Notes under the pieces: model-generated | Database searches by the model: none | Seen by the model: only the letters and a program-made list of their open reading frames with translations | Told to the model about the DNA's origin: nothing | In this document: piece by piece, positions 47,920 through 57,938 of the stretch | Numbering within the stretch: position 1 is the first letter of the stretch | Layout of the letters: each line of letters starts with the position of its first letter | Program-made: the position numbers and the translations under genes | Assembly: GCA_022711435.1 (NCBI GenBank) | Contig: JAKLFB010000022.1 | Coordinates: 1-64,000 of the forward strand | Length of the DNA stretch: 64,000 nucleotides | Origin: Verrucomicrobiota bacterium | Lineage (GTDB): Bacteria > Verrucomicrobiota > Verrucomicrobiia > Limisphaerales > UBA1319 | Reading direction: 5' to 3'

Positions 47920-49065
47920 TCAGGGGATGGGGCCGATGCAGCGCTGGTATTCGAGTAGGACGTAGCGGTCGGTCATGCCGGCCAGGTAATCGCACACGGC
48001 CCGGTGAACGCCCGAGCCATCGGCGCGCTTGCGGGATTGCTCGCCGATCTCGCCGGGGTGGGCGAGGTAGAAATGGAACAGCTTCTCGAGAAGGCGGACG
48101 GCGCGGAGGTTGGGCTCGTGGACCTCAGGATTGAAGTAGAGGTTCTGGTGGAGGTACTGGCGGAGCTCGATGTTGAGGGCCTGGCGCTGGGGGCTGTATT
48201 GGACGATGGGCTCGGGCTGGCGCCGGACGGCGTCGGCGGAGCCGACGCCGGCCTGCTGGAGCCGGAGCTCGGTGTGGAGGACGACGTCGCGGATCTGGCT
48301 GTCGATGAGGCAGCGGATGGTGAAGTAGCGGCGGCACTCGTCGGGCAGGAGACCCTGCTCGCGGCGGACCTGGGAGGCGGCGTCGTGCCAGATGCGGACG
48401 TCGCGTTCGAGGCGGTCCTCGTCGAGGAGGCCGGAGTCGATGCCGTCGTCGAGGTCGTGGCTGTAGTAGGCGATCTCGTCGGCGAGGTTGGCGATCTGGG
48501 CTTCGAGGGAGGAGGAAGGGGCGGCGGCGGGGCCTGCGGGATGATCGTAGGGGGTGGAATGCTTGGCAAGGCCTTCGCGGACCTCGAGGGTGAGGTTCAG
48601 GCCGGGGAACGCGGGGTATTTTTGCTCGAGGCACTCGACGATGCGGAGGCTTTGGCGGTTGTGCTCGAACCCGCCGTGGTCGCGCATGAGCTGGTGGAGG
48701 GCGTCCTCACCCTTGTGGCCGTAGGGGGCGTGGCCGAGGTCATGAGCGAGGGCGATGGTTTCGGCGAGGTCCTCGTTGACGCGGAGGGCGCGGGCGATGT
48801 TGCGGGCGATGGCGGCGACCTCCATGGTGTGGGTGAGGCGGGTCCGCAGGTGGTCGCCGGTGCCGTTGAGGAAGACCTGGGTCTTGTATTCGAGCCGGCG
48901 GAAGGCGCGCGAGTGGATGACGCGGTCGCGGTCGCGCTGGTATTGGGTTCGCCAGTCGGGGGGCGGCTCGGGATAGCGGCGGCCGCGCGTGTCGGCGCTG
49001 AACTGGGCGAATGGGGCGAGCCACTGGCGCTCGTGCTGCTCGAGTTCGTGGCGGGTGCAGGGCAT
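47920..49065 (-). CDS. dgt: Deoxyguanosinetriphosphate triphosphohydrolase (dGTPase)
   Basis: A 381-aa HD-domain enzyme hydrolysing dGTP to deoxyguanosine and triphosphate. Metal motif RLTHTMEVAAIARNIARAL with H79, then LAHDLGHAPYGHKGEDAL with H108-D109, and the far aspartate in IAYYSHDLDDGID. The C-terminal helical part is of the dNTPase type. The start at 49065 is chosen because the open frame upstream enters the ispH gene. It may guard dNTP balance. It lies 25 bp after ispH on the same strand. Confidence 0.93.
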   Translation of the reverse strand: MPCTRHELEQHERQWLAPFAQFSADTRGRRYPEPPPDWRTQYQRDRDRVIHSRAFRRLEYKTQVFLNGTGDHLRTRLTHTMEVAAIARNIARALRVNEDLAETIALAHDLGHAPYGHKGEDALHQLMRDHGGFEHNRQSLRIVECLEQKYPAFPGLNLTLEVREGLAKHSTPYDHPAGPAAAPSSSLEAQIANLADEIAYYSHDLDDGIDSGLLDEDRLERDVRIWHDAASQVRREQGLLPDECRRYFTIRCLIDSQIRDVVLHTELRLQQAGVGSADAVRRQPEPIVQYSPQRQALNIELRQYLHQNLYFNPEVHEPNLRAVRLLEKLFHFYLAHPGEIGEQSRKRADGSGVHRAVCDYLAGMTDRYVLLEYQRCIGPIP

Positions 49066-49090
49066 GGGCGGATGGGCAATGCGGCCGGTC

Positions 49091-50314
49091 TCAGGCGGGG
49101 AGCCACTCGTGGACGGGGATGCCCCGCAAATCGAACAAGCGGCGGATGATATCCTCGATGAGGTTGTTGGGACAGGAAGCGCCGGCGGTGATCCCGACGA
49201 TGGCCGGCCCGGGATGGAGCCAGTGGCGGGACTCGATCTCCTGTTTGCGGTGCAGGTCAAAATGCAGGATCCGATCGCTGGAGACGAGCATGGAGGCGTT
49301 CTTGACGAAGAAAGTGGGGAGGCGGGACATGCCCATCTCGGCGAGATGGGAGGTGTTGGAGGAGTTATAACCGCCGATGACCAGGAGGAGGTCGAGGGGA
49401 TCGGCCAGGAGCTTCTGGAGCGCGTCCTGGCGCTCCTGGGTGGCGCCGCAGATGGTGTCGAAGGAGCGGAAGTGGCGGTCGAGATCGGCCTCGCCGAACC
49501 GCGCGATCATGGCCTGGCGGAGGCGGCGCTGGACCTCCTCGGTCTCGTTGCGGAGCATGGTCGTCTGGTTGGCGACGCCGATGGCCTCGAGGTGGATGTC
49601 CGGGTCGAAGCCGGGCGAATAGGCGCCGCGGAACTTGTCGAGGAAGGCCTGGCGGTCACCGCCGTGGAGGATGTAATGGCAGACGGCATCGGTTTCATCG
49701 AGGGTAAAGACCACGAGGTAATGGCCGCTGCCGCCGGCCGTGGCGCGCGAGCTGGTGGCCTTGGTTTCCTCATGCCAGGACTTGCCGTGGATGATGCTGG
49801 TGTAGGAGTGATCGGCGTAATGGCGGACGCGTTTCCAGACGCTCATGACGTCCCTGCATGTGGTGTCGACAAATCGGCAGCCGCGGTTCTCGAGGGCATG
49901 GAGGACCTCGATCTCGGCCCCGAAAGCGGGGATGATGACGATGTCCTGCTCGCGCAGGTCGGCCAGGTCGGCGTCCTTCTCCTTGCCGGAGAGGAAGCGG
50001 ATGCCCATGGCGCGGATCTGGTCGTTGACCTCGGGGTTGTGGATGATCTCGCCGAGGATATAGATGGGCTGATCGGGGAAGGCCTTGCGGGCGGCATACG
50101 CGAGGTCGATGGCGCGCTCGACGCCGTAGCAGAAGCCGAATTCCTTGGCGAGCTTGACCTGGAGGCCGCGGGCGTGGAGGACGTGGCCCCGAGCCCGGAT
50201 CCGGTCGACCAGCTCGCTCCGGTAATGCGAGAGCACCTGGGCCTGGACCGCGGCCATCACATCCGGCCGCCGGAGGTTGAACTTGCGGTGGGCGATGCTC
50301 GAGACCTTCGACAT
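49091..50314 (-). CDS. ispH: 4-hydroxy-3-methylbut-2-enyl diphosphate reductase
   Basis: The last MEP-pathway enzyme, giving IPP and DMAPP from HMBPP with a [4Fe-4S] cluster. Cluster cysteines are C62 (FGFCYGVERA), C153 (VDTTCRDV) and C381 (GASCPNNLIED). At 407 aa it is longer than the ~315-aa enteric form. Motifs FDTICGATQERQDAL and VIGGYNSSNTSHL are of the cyanobacterial/plant subtype. It begins 14 bp after the YifB gene, so the dGTPase, ispH and YifB genes are likely one minus-strand run. Confidence 0.95.
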   Translation of the reverse strand: MSKVSSIAHRKFNLRRPDVMAAVQAQVLSHYRSELVDRIRARGHVLHARGLQVKLAKEFGFCYGVERAIDLAYAARKAFPDQPIYILGEIIHNPEVNDQIRAMGIRFLSGKEKDADLADLREQDIVIIPAFGAEIEVLHALENRGCRFVDTTCRDVMSVWKRVRHYADHSYTSIIHGKSWHEETKATSSRATAGGSGHYLVVFTLDETDAVCHYILHGGDRQAFLDKFRGAYSPGFDPDIHLEAIGVANQTTMLRNETEEVQRRLRQAMIARFGEADLDRHFRSFDTICGATQERQDALQKLLADPLDLLLVIGGYNSSNTSHLAEMGMSRLPTFFVKNASMLVSSDRILHFDLHRKQEIESRHWLHPGPAIVGITAGASCPNNLIEDIIRRLFDLRGIPVHEWLPA

Positions 50315-50327
50315 GCACCCTATCCTA

Positions 50328-51854
50328 TCAGCTCCAGTAGGTCCGGTCCAGGGAACGGTATTGGACGGCCTCGAGAAGGTGGTCGGCCCGGATGGATTCG
50401 CTTCCGGCGAGGTCGGCGATGGTGCGGGCCACTTTGAGGATGCGGTCATAGGCTCGAGCGCTCAGGCCGGTGTCGGCGAGGGCAGCCTTGAGGAGATCGA
50501 GCAGGGGCGAGTCGAGGTGGCAGCAGGCCTTGAGATCGCGGGGGCCCATGCGGGCGTTGCAGGTCACGCGAGGGCGATGGGCGAAGCGCTGGCGCTGCGC
50601 GAGGCGGGCCGCCACGACGCGCGACCGGATATCGTCGGAGCCCTCTCCGGCGCGCGACGACGAGATCTCGCGGAACGGGACGGGGGGGACCTCGATGTGA
50701 AGGTCGATGCGATCGAGGAGCGGGCCGGAGATCCGGCCCAGGTAGTTCTGGATCTCCCGGGGCGAGCTGCGGGATTCGTGGGGCATCTTGCCGTCGGGAG
50801 TGGGATTCATGGCGGCCACGAGCATGAACTGGGAGGGGAAGGTCATCGAGCCGGCCGCGCGGGAGATGGTGACGGTGCCTTCCTCGAGCGGCTGCCGGAG
50901 CGTCTCGAGGACGTTGCGCTTGAACTCGGGCAGCTCGTCGAGGAAGAGCACGCCGTTGTGGGCGAGGGAGATCTCGCCGGGGGTGGGATTGATATTGCCG
51001 CCGAGGAGGCCGGCGTCGCTCACGGTATGGTGGGGGGCGCGGAAGGGTCGTCGAGTCACCAGGGCCTGGCCCGCCGACAGGAGGCCGACGATGCTGTGGA
51101 CCTTGCTGGTCTCGAGGGCCTCCTCGAGGGAGAGCGGCGGCAGGATCGTCCGCAGCCGCTTGGCCAGCATCGATTTGCCGGCGCCCGGAGGGCCGATCAG
51201 CAGGATGTTGTGCCCGCCCGCGGCCGCCACCTCGAGGGCGCGCTTCACCGATTCCTGGCCTTTGACATCGGCGAAATCGAGGTCGTCCTCGGCCGGCCGA
51301 TCGAACAGCTCAGCCAGGTCGACCTGGAACGGCGGGATGGCCAGCTCTCCTTCGAGGAATGCCACCGCCTCGCGCAGGTTGCGGACGGGGTAGGTCTTGA
51401 GGCCGTCGACGACCGCTGCCTCGGCAGCGTTTTCGGAAGGCACGAGGATGCCCGTCTTGCCATCGGCGCGGGCCCGCAGAGCGATCGGCAGGACGCCCTT
51501 GACGGTGCGGACGGCGCCGTTGAGGGCGAGCTCGCCCACGCAGACGTGGCGGTCGAGCCGCGATATGTCGAGCTGGTCGGCGGCTGCCAGCATGCCCACG
51601 GCGATCGGCAGATCGAAGCTGGGCCCCTCCTTCTTCACGTGGGCAGGCGCCAGGTTGATCGTCGTTCGGCCAAGGGGGAAATTGAACCCCGAGTTCAGCA
51701 AAGCGGTGATCACCCGGTCGCGCGCCTCGCGAACCGCGGCGTCCGGCAGCCCCACAATGACAATCACCGTGTCGCCCCAGCCGGCATTGACCTCGACCTC
51801 GACCGGATAGGCGTCGATCCCGATGACCGCAGCGGAGTGGACTTTGGCGAGCAT
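50328..51854 (-). CDS. YifB/ComM-family Mg-chelatase-like AAA ATPase
   Basis: A 508-aa protein. An N-terminal Lon-protease-like fold ([22 protein letters not shown], to ~residue 180) is followed by the AAA domain with Walker [27 protein letters not shown], Walker [12 protein letters not shown] and the C-terminal Mg-chelatase subunit-like part. ComM homologs act as helicases in natural transformation and branch migration; in many bacteria the role is unproven. The start is placed at 51854, since the frame upstream is low complexity. It is followed 14 bp later by ispH on the same strand. Confidence 0.94.
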   Translation of the reverse strand: MLAKVHSAAVIGIDAYPVEVEVNAGWGDTVIVIVGLPDAAVREARDRVITALLNSGFNFPLGRTTINLAPAHVKKEGPSFDLPIAVGMLAAADQLDISRLDRHVCVGELALNGAVRTVKGVLPIALRARADGKTGILVPSENAAEAAVVDGLKTYPVRNLREAVAFLEGELAIPPFQVDLAELFDRPAEDDLDFADVKGQESVKRALEVAAAGGHNILLIGPPGAGKSMLAKRLRTILPPLSLEEALETSKVHSIVGLLSAGQALVTRRPFRAPHHTVSDAGLLGGNINPTPGEISLAHNGVLFLDELPEFKRNVLETLRQPLEEGTVTISRAAGSMTFPSQFMLVAAMNPTPDGKMPHESRSSPREIQNYLGRISGPLLDRIDLHIEVPPVPFREISSSRAGEGSDDIRSRVVAARLAQRQRFAHRPRVTCNARMGPRDLKACCHLDSPLLDLLKAALADTGLSARAYDRILKVARTIADLAGSESIRADHLLEAVQYRSLDRTYWS

Positions 51855-51978
51855 GAATCTGTTGAATAGCAAGAGCGTCATAATACGCAACCATGAAATG
51901 CTATTCCCGCGGAGGCAGTTGGATGGATTGTCTGATTCCGGCAGCCGTCGGAAGGATGATCTTGGCGGCGCCCGCGCG

Positions 51979-52557
51979 TCAACGGGCCGGATGCCAGCGG
52001 CGCAAGGCTTCGAGGACGCGTTCCAGGGGGAGGCCGACAACATTGGCAAAGGATCCTTCGATCGAGTCCACGATCAGGTCGCCCTGCTCCTGGATGGCAT
52101 AGGCGCCGGCCTTGTCGAGAGGATCGATCCGCTCGAGATAATCGCGGATTTGAGCGGGCGTGAGGGGGCGGAAATGGACGCGGGTGACGTCGGCGAAGCA
52201 GGCTTCGCGTTTTGACTCGAGGTGAATCATGCAGACGCCCGTGATGACGAGGTGGGATTTGCCGGCGAGCTGGGCGAGCATCGATGCGGCTTCGGCGATC
52301 GAGCCGGGCTTGCCGAGAATGGTGCGGTCCAGGCTGACGACCGTGTCGGCGCCAAGGACCAGGCAGTGGGGATGCCGGAGGGCGACCGAGATGGCTTTGC
52401 GCCGGGCGTTATAGCGGGCGGATTCGGAGGGGCTGAAGTGATCCGGATGCGTCTCGGGGACCTTGGCGATCACGATCCGGAACTCCAATCCGGCCTCGCG
52501 CAAGAGCGCGGCGCGCCGGGGTGAGGCGGAGGCAAGAATCAGAGGCGGATGGTGCAT
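51979..52557 (-). CDS. Maf-family nucleoside triphosphate pyrophosphatase
   Basis: A 192-aa house-cleaning pyrophosphatase. Signature motifs: [37 protein letters not shown], and [27 protein letters not shown]. It removes modified or excess dTTP/UTP/m7GTP-type nucleotides. It lies 125 bp upstream of the YifB gene on the same strand and diverges from tatD across a 245-bp gap. Confidence 0.95.
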   Translation of the reverse strand: MHHPPLILASASPRRAALLREAGLEFRIVIAKVPETHPDHFSPSESARYNARRKAISVALRHPHCLVLGADTVVSLDRTILGKPGSIAEAASMLAQLAGKSHLVITGVCMIHLESKREACFADVTRVHFRPLTPAQIRDYLERIDPLDKAGAYAIQEQGDLIVDSIEGSFANVVGLPLERVLEALRRWHPAR

Positions 52558-52802
52558 AAGGGTGTGGATGGGCGGTCAGGGAGAGCGCCTGCGGGCTGCA
52601 GGCGACTCCGTGGTGCGGCGCGGGATCCGAGCTGGAACGCTGATTGCGGCATTGATTGGGCCGTTGGCGGCGGCAGTCGATGAGTTTACTGACAATGCCT
52701 GCTGGCTGCAAGCGCCGTCGTCGGGCAGGATTGGCGGGAAGGTATGCCGCATCCGGGGGCAACCCCCTTGCCGCATCCTGGGATGGCGGATATGCTGGTC
52801 GC

Positions 52803-53603
52803 ATGGTCGAGTTTTGCGACACACACGCCCATCTGCATTACCCGGATTTCGAGCCCGATCTGGCCGAGGTCATCCGGCGGGCCGCCGAGGGGGGCGTGAC
52901 TCGGATCATTGCCGTCGGCACCGACCTCGAGAGCAGCCGGCGCGCGATCGAGCTCAGCCAGCGGCACCCGGGGATCGATGCCGCGGTCGGCTGGCATCCG
53001 AACGACGCGGTCGACGCGCCAGCCGACCTCCCGGACAGGCTCCGCGAGCTGGCCCGGCATCCCCGGGTGGTCGCCTTGGGCGAGACCGGTCTGGACTACT
53101 TCTGCCGGCCCGCCCGAGAACCCGGAGCCGCGGCAGCGGCTCCGGATCGGCGCCGCCAGGCCGAGCTGTTCCGGGCGCACCTCGAGGTGGCCGCGGAGTC
53201 CGGCCTGCCCTGCATCGTTCATCAGCGGGATGCCGCCGAGGACGCGCTGGAGCAATGGCGGCCCTGGGCCGATCGCGTCCCCGCCGTGTTCCACTGTTTC
53301 ACCGGCGACGAGATGCTCCTGGGCCGCATTTTGTCCCTGGGCGGTTTCGTGAGCTATACGGGGATCGTCACGTTCCGGAACGCGGCAGCGGTGCGGTCGG
53401 CCCTGGCGGCCACGCCGCTTGACCGGTTGATGCTGGAGACTGACGCCCCCTTTCTTGCGCCGGAACCGCACCGGGGAAAGCGGGCTGAGCCGGCCCATGT
53501 CGCGCGGGTGGCGGAGCGGGCCGCGGAGGTGAAAGGCGTTCCTCTGAAGGCGCTGGCGGAGATCACCTGTGCCAATGCGGCCCGCTTTTTCCGGCGCCAT
53601 TGA
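52803..53603 (+). CDS. tatD: TatD-family metal-dependent deoxyribonuclease
   Basis: A 266-aa TIM-barrel metallohydrolase. It shows DTHAHLHYPDFE with two metal histidines, HPNDAVDAP, VALGETGLDYFCR (metal glutamate), CIVHQRDAAEDAL, FHCFTGDEMLL, and the terminal LMLETDAPFLAP metal aspartate. It acts as a 3'-5' exonuclease or D-aminoacyl-tRNA deacylase type. The start is at ATG 52803; the 245 bp upstream (52558-52802) contain no gene that I can support. Confidence 0.93.
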   Translation: MVEFCDTHAHLHYPDFEPDLAEVIRRAAEGGVTRIIAVGTDLESSRRAIELSQRHPGIDAAVGWHPNDAVDAPADLPDRLRELARHPRVVALGETGLDYFCRPAREPGAAAAAPDRRRQAELFRAHLEVAAESGLPCIVHQRDAAEDALEQWRPWADRVPAVFHCFTGDEMLLGRILSLGGFVSYTGIVTFRNAAAVRSALAATPLDRLMLETDAPFLAPEPHRGKRAEPAHVARVAERAAEVKGVPLKALAEITCANAARFFRRH

Positions 53604-53625
53604 TGCCGCCGGTCGTGGCCGGCGG

Positions 53626-55317
53626 TCAGCGGACGAAGAACAGGACCAGGATCTGCGCCGACAGCACGCGAAGCAGCATCGTCAGCGGATAGACCGTGGC
53701 GTAGGAGATGGACGGGGCATCGGAGTTGTTGAGCGAGTTGGCAAACGCAAGCGCGGGGGGATCGGTCATGCTGCCGGCCAGGAGGCCGCACAAGCTGGTG
53801 AAGTTGAGCTGGAGGATCCAGCGGGCCGCCAGGCCGACGACCAGCAGCGGCAGCAGCGTGATGAGCCCCGCCGCAGCGATCCAATACAGGCCGTCGCCGG
53901 CCATCAACGTCGCCAGAAACTTGTCTCCGGCCCGCAGGCCCACGCAGGCCAGGAAGAGCGTGATGCCCACTTCCCGGAGCATGAAATTCGCGCTCAAGGG
54001 CATGTAATAAATGAGCGGCCCGATCCGCCCGATCCGGCTCAACACGATGGCGGCCAGAAGCGGGCCGCCGGCCAGCCCGAGCTGGATGGCCGCGGGCATC
54101 TGCGGCATCCGCAGCGGCCAGCTCCCCAGGATCACGCCCAAGGCGATCCCGACGAAGATCGGCATGATCTGGGGATGGTTCAGCTGTTTGGGGGAGTTGC
54201 CCAGCTCGCGAGCCACCCGGTCGATGGCCTCCTCTTCGCCCACCACCAGAACCGTGTCGGCGAACTGAAGGCGGAAGTTGGGCGTGGGTGTGAACTCGAT
54301 ATCGGCGCGGCTGATGCGGGTGATCGTGACGCCATAAACGCGGTGGAGATCGAGCTCTTCGAGGGTCTTGCCGAGGATCTTCTTCTGAGTCACCACGACG
54401 CGGCGTGTTGTCAGGCGGCTGGGCAGCGCCTTTAGATCCACGCTGGCGGGGGAGCCGATGATGAGCTGAATGTCCGCGATCCGGTCGGGAGGTCCCACCG
54501 CCAGCAGGACGTCGCCGGCGTGAAGGATGGTTTCCGGCGCAGCCACGTCCACCTCCTGTCCCTTGAAGACCCGCGAGATCACGACTCCGGAGCCGGCCAG
54601 GCCCGGGATGCGCTTGATGGGCAGCCCGTTCAAGTTGGGGTTCTCGACACGGATGTTCAGGGTGGTGACCTGCGGCAGTCCCGACTGGAGCTGCCGGGTC
54701 AATGCCTCGGCCTCCTCCTGCGGACGGATGCGGAAGAGGGCGCGGATGATCCCCATGGTCAGGATGATGCCGAGGATTCCGAACGGATAGGCGACCGCGT
54801 ACCCCAGGCCGGGCAGCTTGGCCATTTCATCGGCGACGGCAGGATCGAGCGGAAGGTTCTTGAGGGCCTGCTGGGCGGCGCCCAGCGCCGGCGTGTTCGT
54901 GGTGCCGCCCGCGAACAGGCCGACCGCCACCCGCATGTCGATCCGTCCCAGCCAAACGACCGCCAGCGTCACCAGCACGCCCAGCAACACCACCGCCGTG
55001 GCCATCAGGTTCAGCGGCAGCCCCTGCCGCCTCAGGGAAGCGAAAAAACCCGGCCCCACCTGCATGCCGATCGTGTAGACAAACAGGATCAGGCCGAACT
55101 CGCGCACGAACTCCATCACGTGGGCATCGAGGCGCACTCCGAAATGCCCGAACAGCAGACCCGCAAACAGGACTCCCGCCACCCCAAGGCCAATGCCCCG
55201 GATCCGCAGGCTGCCCAGAAACACCCCCGCCGCCGCCACCAGGCTCAGGATCAGCAGGGTGTGCGCAATGGAAACGGCCGGATCCGATCCCGCGACCAGT
55301 TCGGCGAGCCAGCTCAT
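53626..55317 (-). CDS. AspT/YidE-type putative antiporter with TrkA-C (RCK_C) domains
   Basis: A 563-aa membrane protein with the duplicated AspT-YidE-YbjL fold: two five-helix halves (FVYTIGMQVGPGFFASLRRQG and the later LACVGLRAGDKFLATL, each with a G-x-x-x-T/S-D-P-P/GGTTNTPAL motif) flanking two soluble TrkA-C-like domains (~residues 210-380, with PLNGLPIKRIPGL, ADTVLVVGEEEAID). The family exchanges amino acids such as aspartate and alanine, or is of unknown use. No decarboxylase neighbour gives a hint of the substrate. The final residues form a short helix ending in FFVR. Confidence 0.92.
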   Translation of the reverse strand: MSWLAELVAGSDPAVSIAHTLLILSLVAAAGVFLGSLRIRGIGLGVAGVLFAGLLFGHFGVRLDAHVMEFVREFGLILFVYTIGMQVGPGFFASLRRQGLPLNLMATAVVLLGVLVTLAVVWLGRIDMRVAVGLFAGGTTNTPALGAAQQALKNLPLDPAVADEMAKLPGLGYAVAYPFGILGIILTMGIIRALFRIRPQEEAEALTRQLQSGLPQVTTLNIRVENPNLNGLPIKRIPGLAGSGVVISRVFKGQEVDVAAPETILHAGDVLLAVGPPDRIADIQLIIGSPASVDLKALPSRLTTRRVVVTQKKILGKTLEELDLHRVYGVTITRISRADIEFTPTPNFRLQFADTVLVVGEEEAIDRVARELGNSPKQLNHPQIMPIFVGIALGVILGSWPLRMPQMPAAIQLGLAGGPLLAAIVLSRIGRIGPLIYYMPLSANFMLREVGITLFLACVGLRAGDKFLATLMAGDGLYWIAAAGLITLLPLLVVGLAARWILQLNFTSLCGLLAGSMTDPPALAFANSLNNSDAPSISYATVYPLTMLLRVLSAQILVLFFVR

Positions 55318-55428
55318 GCCGGGGCCCTTCCGCCCGCCCGGGATGGCCTGCGCGAAGAACGGGCTCGGAATGCGGCCGCCGATCGGCGGGCCCGGAGCCG
55401 CCCTGCAGGCGCCAGCCCCGAAGCGCGC

Positions 55429-57291
55429 TCAGGTGGATGGAGGGGATGCAAGCTCTTTGCGCCGGGCATCCAGCCAGGCGCGTTCGGAGGCGAAAAGGTA
55501 TTCCGGATCGATGAGGGCCAGCGCCTCGCGCGCCAGATCGGGCCGGTCCCGCAGCAGGTGCAGCTCGAACCAGATCAAATGGTACGTCGCCGTCTCCTGG
55601 GGCACGAGCATGGACGCATCCACCGTCCTGAGCAGCTCTTCGGCCTCATCCAGCCGCTTGTTGTGCACCAGAGCCAGGCTGTGCAGCAGCCGGAACGAGG
55701 CCGAGTAGGGGGAGGCGGTCAGCGCGCGCATGGTGAGGGCGATCGCTTCCTGGGCGCGCTCGCGCTGGGCCAGCAAGGCGCCCGCGTAGTTGGCCTGGGC
55801 CAGCGTGTTGGTCGAATCGAGCTGATACCAGTTTTCGGCCCCCAGCCGCAGCAGCTGGTCGTCCTTGAGATCGTCGGATATCTTCACCAGCGACCGCCAG
55901 TAGGCGATGTTGGTGCTGTTTCGATCGACGGATTTCATCAGGATGTCCCGGCCGATGTCGGGGAAGCCCAGGCGCGCGACATTGGTGGCGATCATGATCT
56001 CGATCCCGCTGCGCTTGTAGTTGAACTCGGCGGCCTTACGAAAGGCGCTTTCGGCGCTGAGCCGTCGATCCTTGCCCAGCGCAGCGCGGCCTTCGATGTA
56101 GAAGCTGAAGCCGTTGAGGGTGTCCATGACGCGCGGCTCGCGCCGGACCTGGAGCGCCATTGTGGCCAGCTTGTCCCACTGCTGGGTCCGAACCAGAAGC
56201 TCCCCATAGACGATCCACGTCCCCTCGAACTGGCGAAACTCGGACAGATAGCGCTCGATGATATCCCGGGCTGTCTCGCGCAGATCCACCGCCAGATAGG
56301 CTCGGACAAGGGCGACCAGATCCCGGCTGGTCACGGGGGGGCGCGGATAGGCTTGGGCCAGCCGGATCGCCTCGGATTTCCGTCCAGCCAGGTTCAGAAG
56401 CATCCAGTAATTGGCATGATCCGAAGGGGTGTCTTCGTTGAGATCGACCAGCTTCTGGAGCGCCTTTTCGTACTCCTGCAAATCTCTCATCCGCAAGGCG
56501 ACTACGACCTGAAGCCGGGTGGACAGCTTCTCCAGCTCGGGATTCGTCTGAACCGCCTCGAGCCGCTGCCGGCCTTCGCCCATTGTCTCTGGAGGACCCC
56601 ACCCGACCATGAAGGCGCCCTCGTAGAGCGCCATGTCGGGTCGGTCCTGGAGCCGCTCGCGGCAATGCTGCCAGCGGTGATAATATTGCTCGATCTGATC
56701 GGCATTGAACAGGGCGCGAAGCTGGGCGGCCTCCAGATCCGGGGTCAGATCGTTCTGGATCGGATCCAGCATGCGGATGATGACCTCATTGAGGCGGAAA
56801 TGCTCGAGAACACCGACCGACATCAGCAAGTCCTGACGGTTGGTTGAGGTCAGATAGAGTAACCATGCGGAGGCCATCTGGGCCATCTCGCCGTGCCGGC
56901 GCACGTCGTTGCTCAGTTTCAGGCTGCGCAGGAGGCCGCGGGCATGCTCCGGATCGCCGCGGTTGTTGGCCAGCGCGGCGCGATACGATTGGATGGCTTC
57001 ATCGGAAAGCCCTGCGTTATAGGCTTTCTCAGCGGCGCGCCGGAGCGACCATGCCTGGCCCAGATCGAGCAGGCTGACTTTGATGACCGGCGTAAAGTCA
57101 GGCGGGGAGGTCTGCCAGACCTTGGGCAGCGAGATCGCCACCACGCCGATCATCGCAAGGCATAATAGAAAAAACAGCCGGAACCACGTCTTGTACAACA
57201 ACAACCGCAAAAGCGGGTAGTGGCTCACCTTCTTTGCCAGGCGCCGCTTGCTCCAGTGACGTCCATGCCTTCGGGCGGTCGACGAATTCAT
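55429..57291 (-). CDS. Membrane-anchored TPR-type protein
   Basis: A 620-aa protein with a basic N-terminus, one membrane helix (WFRLFFLLCLAMIGVVAISLP, residues ~36-56) and an extended helical remainder of TPR-type pairs. Repeat segments include AEKAYNAGLSDEAIQSYRAAL, ARGLLRSLKLSNDV, LARLGFPDIGRDILMKSV and LAREALALIDPEYLF. It has no catalytic domain. Such proteins organise periplasmic or envelope complexes. It has its own promoter region shared divergently with rpsO. Confidence 0.85.
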   Translation of the reverse strand: MNSSTARRHGRHWSKRRLAKKVSHYPLLRLLLYKTWFRLFFLLCLAMIGVVAISLPKVWQTSPPDFTPVIKVSLLDLGQAWSLRRAAEKAYNAGLSDEAIQSYRAALANNRGDPEHARGLLRSLKLSNDVRRHGEMAQMASAWLLYLTSTNRQDLLMSVGVLEHFRLNEVIIRMLDPIQNDLTPDLEAAQLRALFNADQIEQYYHRWQHCRERLQDRPDMALYEGAFMVGWGPPETMGEGRQRLEAVQTNPELEKLSTRLQVVVALRMRDLQEYEKALQKLVDLNEDTPSDHANYWMLLNLAGRKSEAIRLAQAYPRPPVTSRDLVALVRAYLAVDLRETARDIIERYLSEFRQFEGTWIVYGELLVRTQQWDKLATMALQVRREPRVMDTLNGFSFYIEGRAALGKDRRLSAESAFRKAAEFNYKRSGIEIMIATNVARLGFPDIGRDILMKSVDRNSTNIAYWRSLVKISDDLKDDQLLRLGAENWYQLDSTNTLAQANYAGALLAQRERAQEAIALTMRALTASPYSASFRLLHSLALVHNKRLDEAEELLRTVDASMLVPQETATYHLIWFELHLLRDRPDLAREALALIDPEYLFASERAWLDARRKELASPPST

Positions 57292-57389
57292 CCAAGGCCA
57301 CTCTGGCCAAATTACATTGACATAACAAGCCAGAAAATGGGCGGGAGGGCGCGAGGCGAATTTTTGGGGCCGGGCGATTCGGAAAGTGC

Positions 57390-57419
57390 TTTACAGCGGA
57401 GAGCGATCCAACCTATATT
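57390..57419 (+). promoter_or_regulatory. Predicted rpsO promoter
   Basis: TTTACA (57390-57395), 18 nt, TATATT (57414-57419). This lies 36 nt before ATG 57455 and gives a short leader. Confidence 0.5.
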
Positions 57420-57454
57420 GAGCGGTCGTTTATCGAAGATTGGCCGGTGGTATT

Positions 57455-57718
57455 ATGGAAGCAAACCTTAAAGCGAAGAGCATTGCTGATTACCGCATCC
57501 ATGAGCGGGACACGGGTTCGGCTGACGTCCAGATCGCCCTCCTGACCCAGAGGATCAACCGTTTGACGGAGCATTTGCAGCAGAACCAGAAGGATCACGG
57601 ATCCCGGCGGGGATTGATTGTTATGGTCGGCAAGCGGCGCCGGTTGCTGGATTATTTGAACCGGACGAATCATGACCGTTATGTCGCGATCACCAAGCGG
57701 CTTAAATTGCGCAAATAG
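57455..57718 (+). CDS. rpsO: 30S ribosomal protein S15
   Basis: An 87-aa S15 with ADYRIHERDTGSADVQIALLTQRINRLTEHLQ, HGSRRGLIVMVGKRRRLLDYL and TKRLKLRK, a full match to the family in length and motif. ATG 57455 is used; the TTG 15 bases earlier is unlikely. As in many bacteria it precedes pnp, but with a 220-nt spacer holding two hairpins. S15 can repress its own mRNA, so these may matter for control. Confidence 0.97.
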   Translation: MEANLKAKSIADYRIHERDTGSADVQIALLTQRINRLTEHLQQNQKDHGSRRGLIVMVGKRRRLLDYLNRTNHDRYVAITKRLKLRK

Positions 57719-57787
57719 CTATTTCAGAAACCCCCATCTTGGGCGGCGGGATCATCCCCGCGCCGAAGGTGGATCTCCGGTCTGGTC

Positions 57788-57829
57788 CGGGCTCCGTTGA
57801 GCCCGAGGGCGAGCCTGGAAAGGCGCCCG
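57788..57829 (+). other. Two hairpins in the rpsO-pnp spacer
   Basis: CGGGCTC-CGTT-GAGCCCG (57788-57805) is a perfect 7-bp stem. GGGCG...CGCCC (57807-57829) follows with a 13-nt loop. Neither has a T-run. In enteric bacteria a comparable spot holds the rpsO terminator and the RNase III site that controls pnp; the same role here is an inference. Confidence 0.4.
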
Positions 57830-57938
57830 CCCCAGCCGGAACACCACAACCAACCACCATCTCCCTCAGCCTGGGGTAATTTCATTCAGAGCCGGCGCGC
57901 CGGGGCTGACTGAAGTTCCTCCGGGCAAGGCGGGAGCA

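Noticed and set aside
52558-52802. Short frames in the maf-tatD gap
   Set aside because: No conserved motif; divergent promoter space is the simpler reading.
54520-56847. A 775-residue plus-strand frame
   Set aside because: It spans two genuine minus-strand genes (transporter and TPR protein) and its translation looks like antisense noise.
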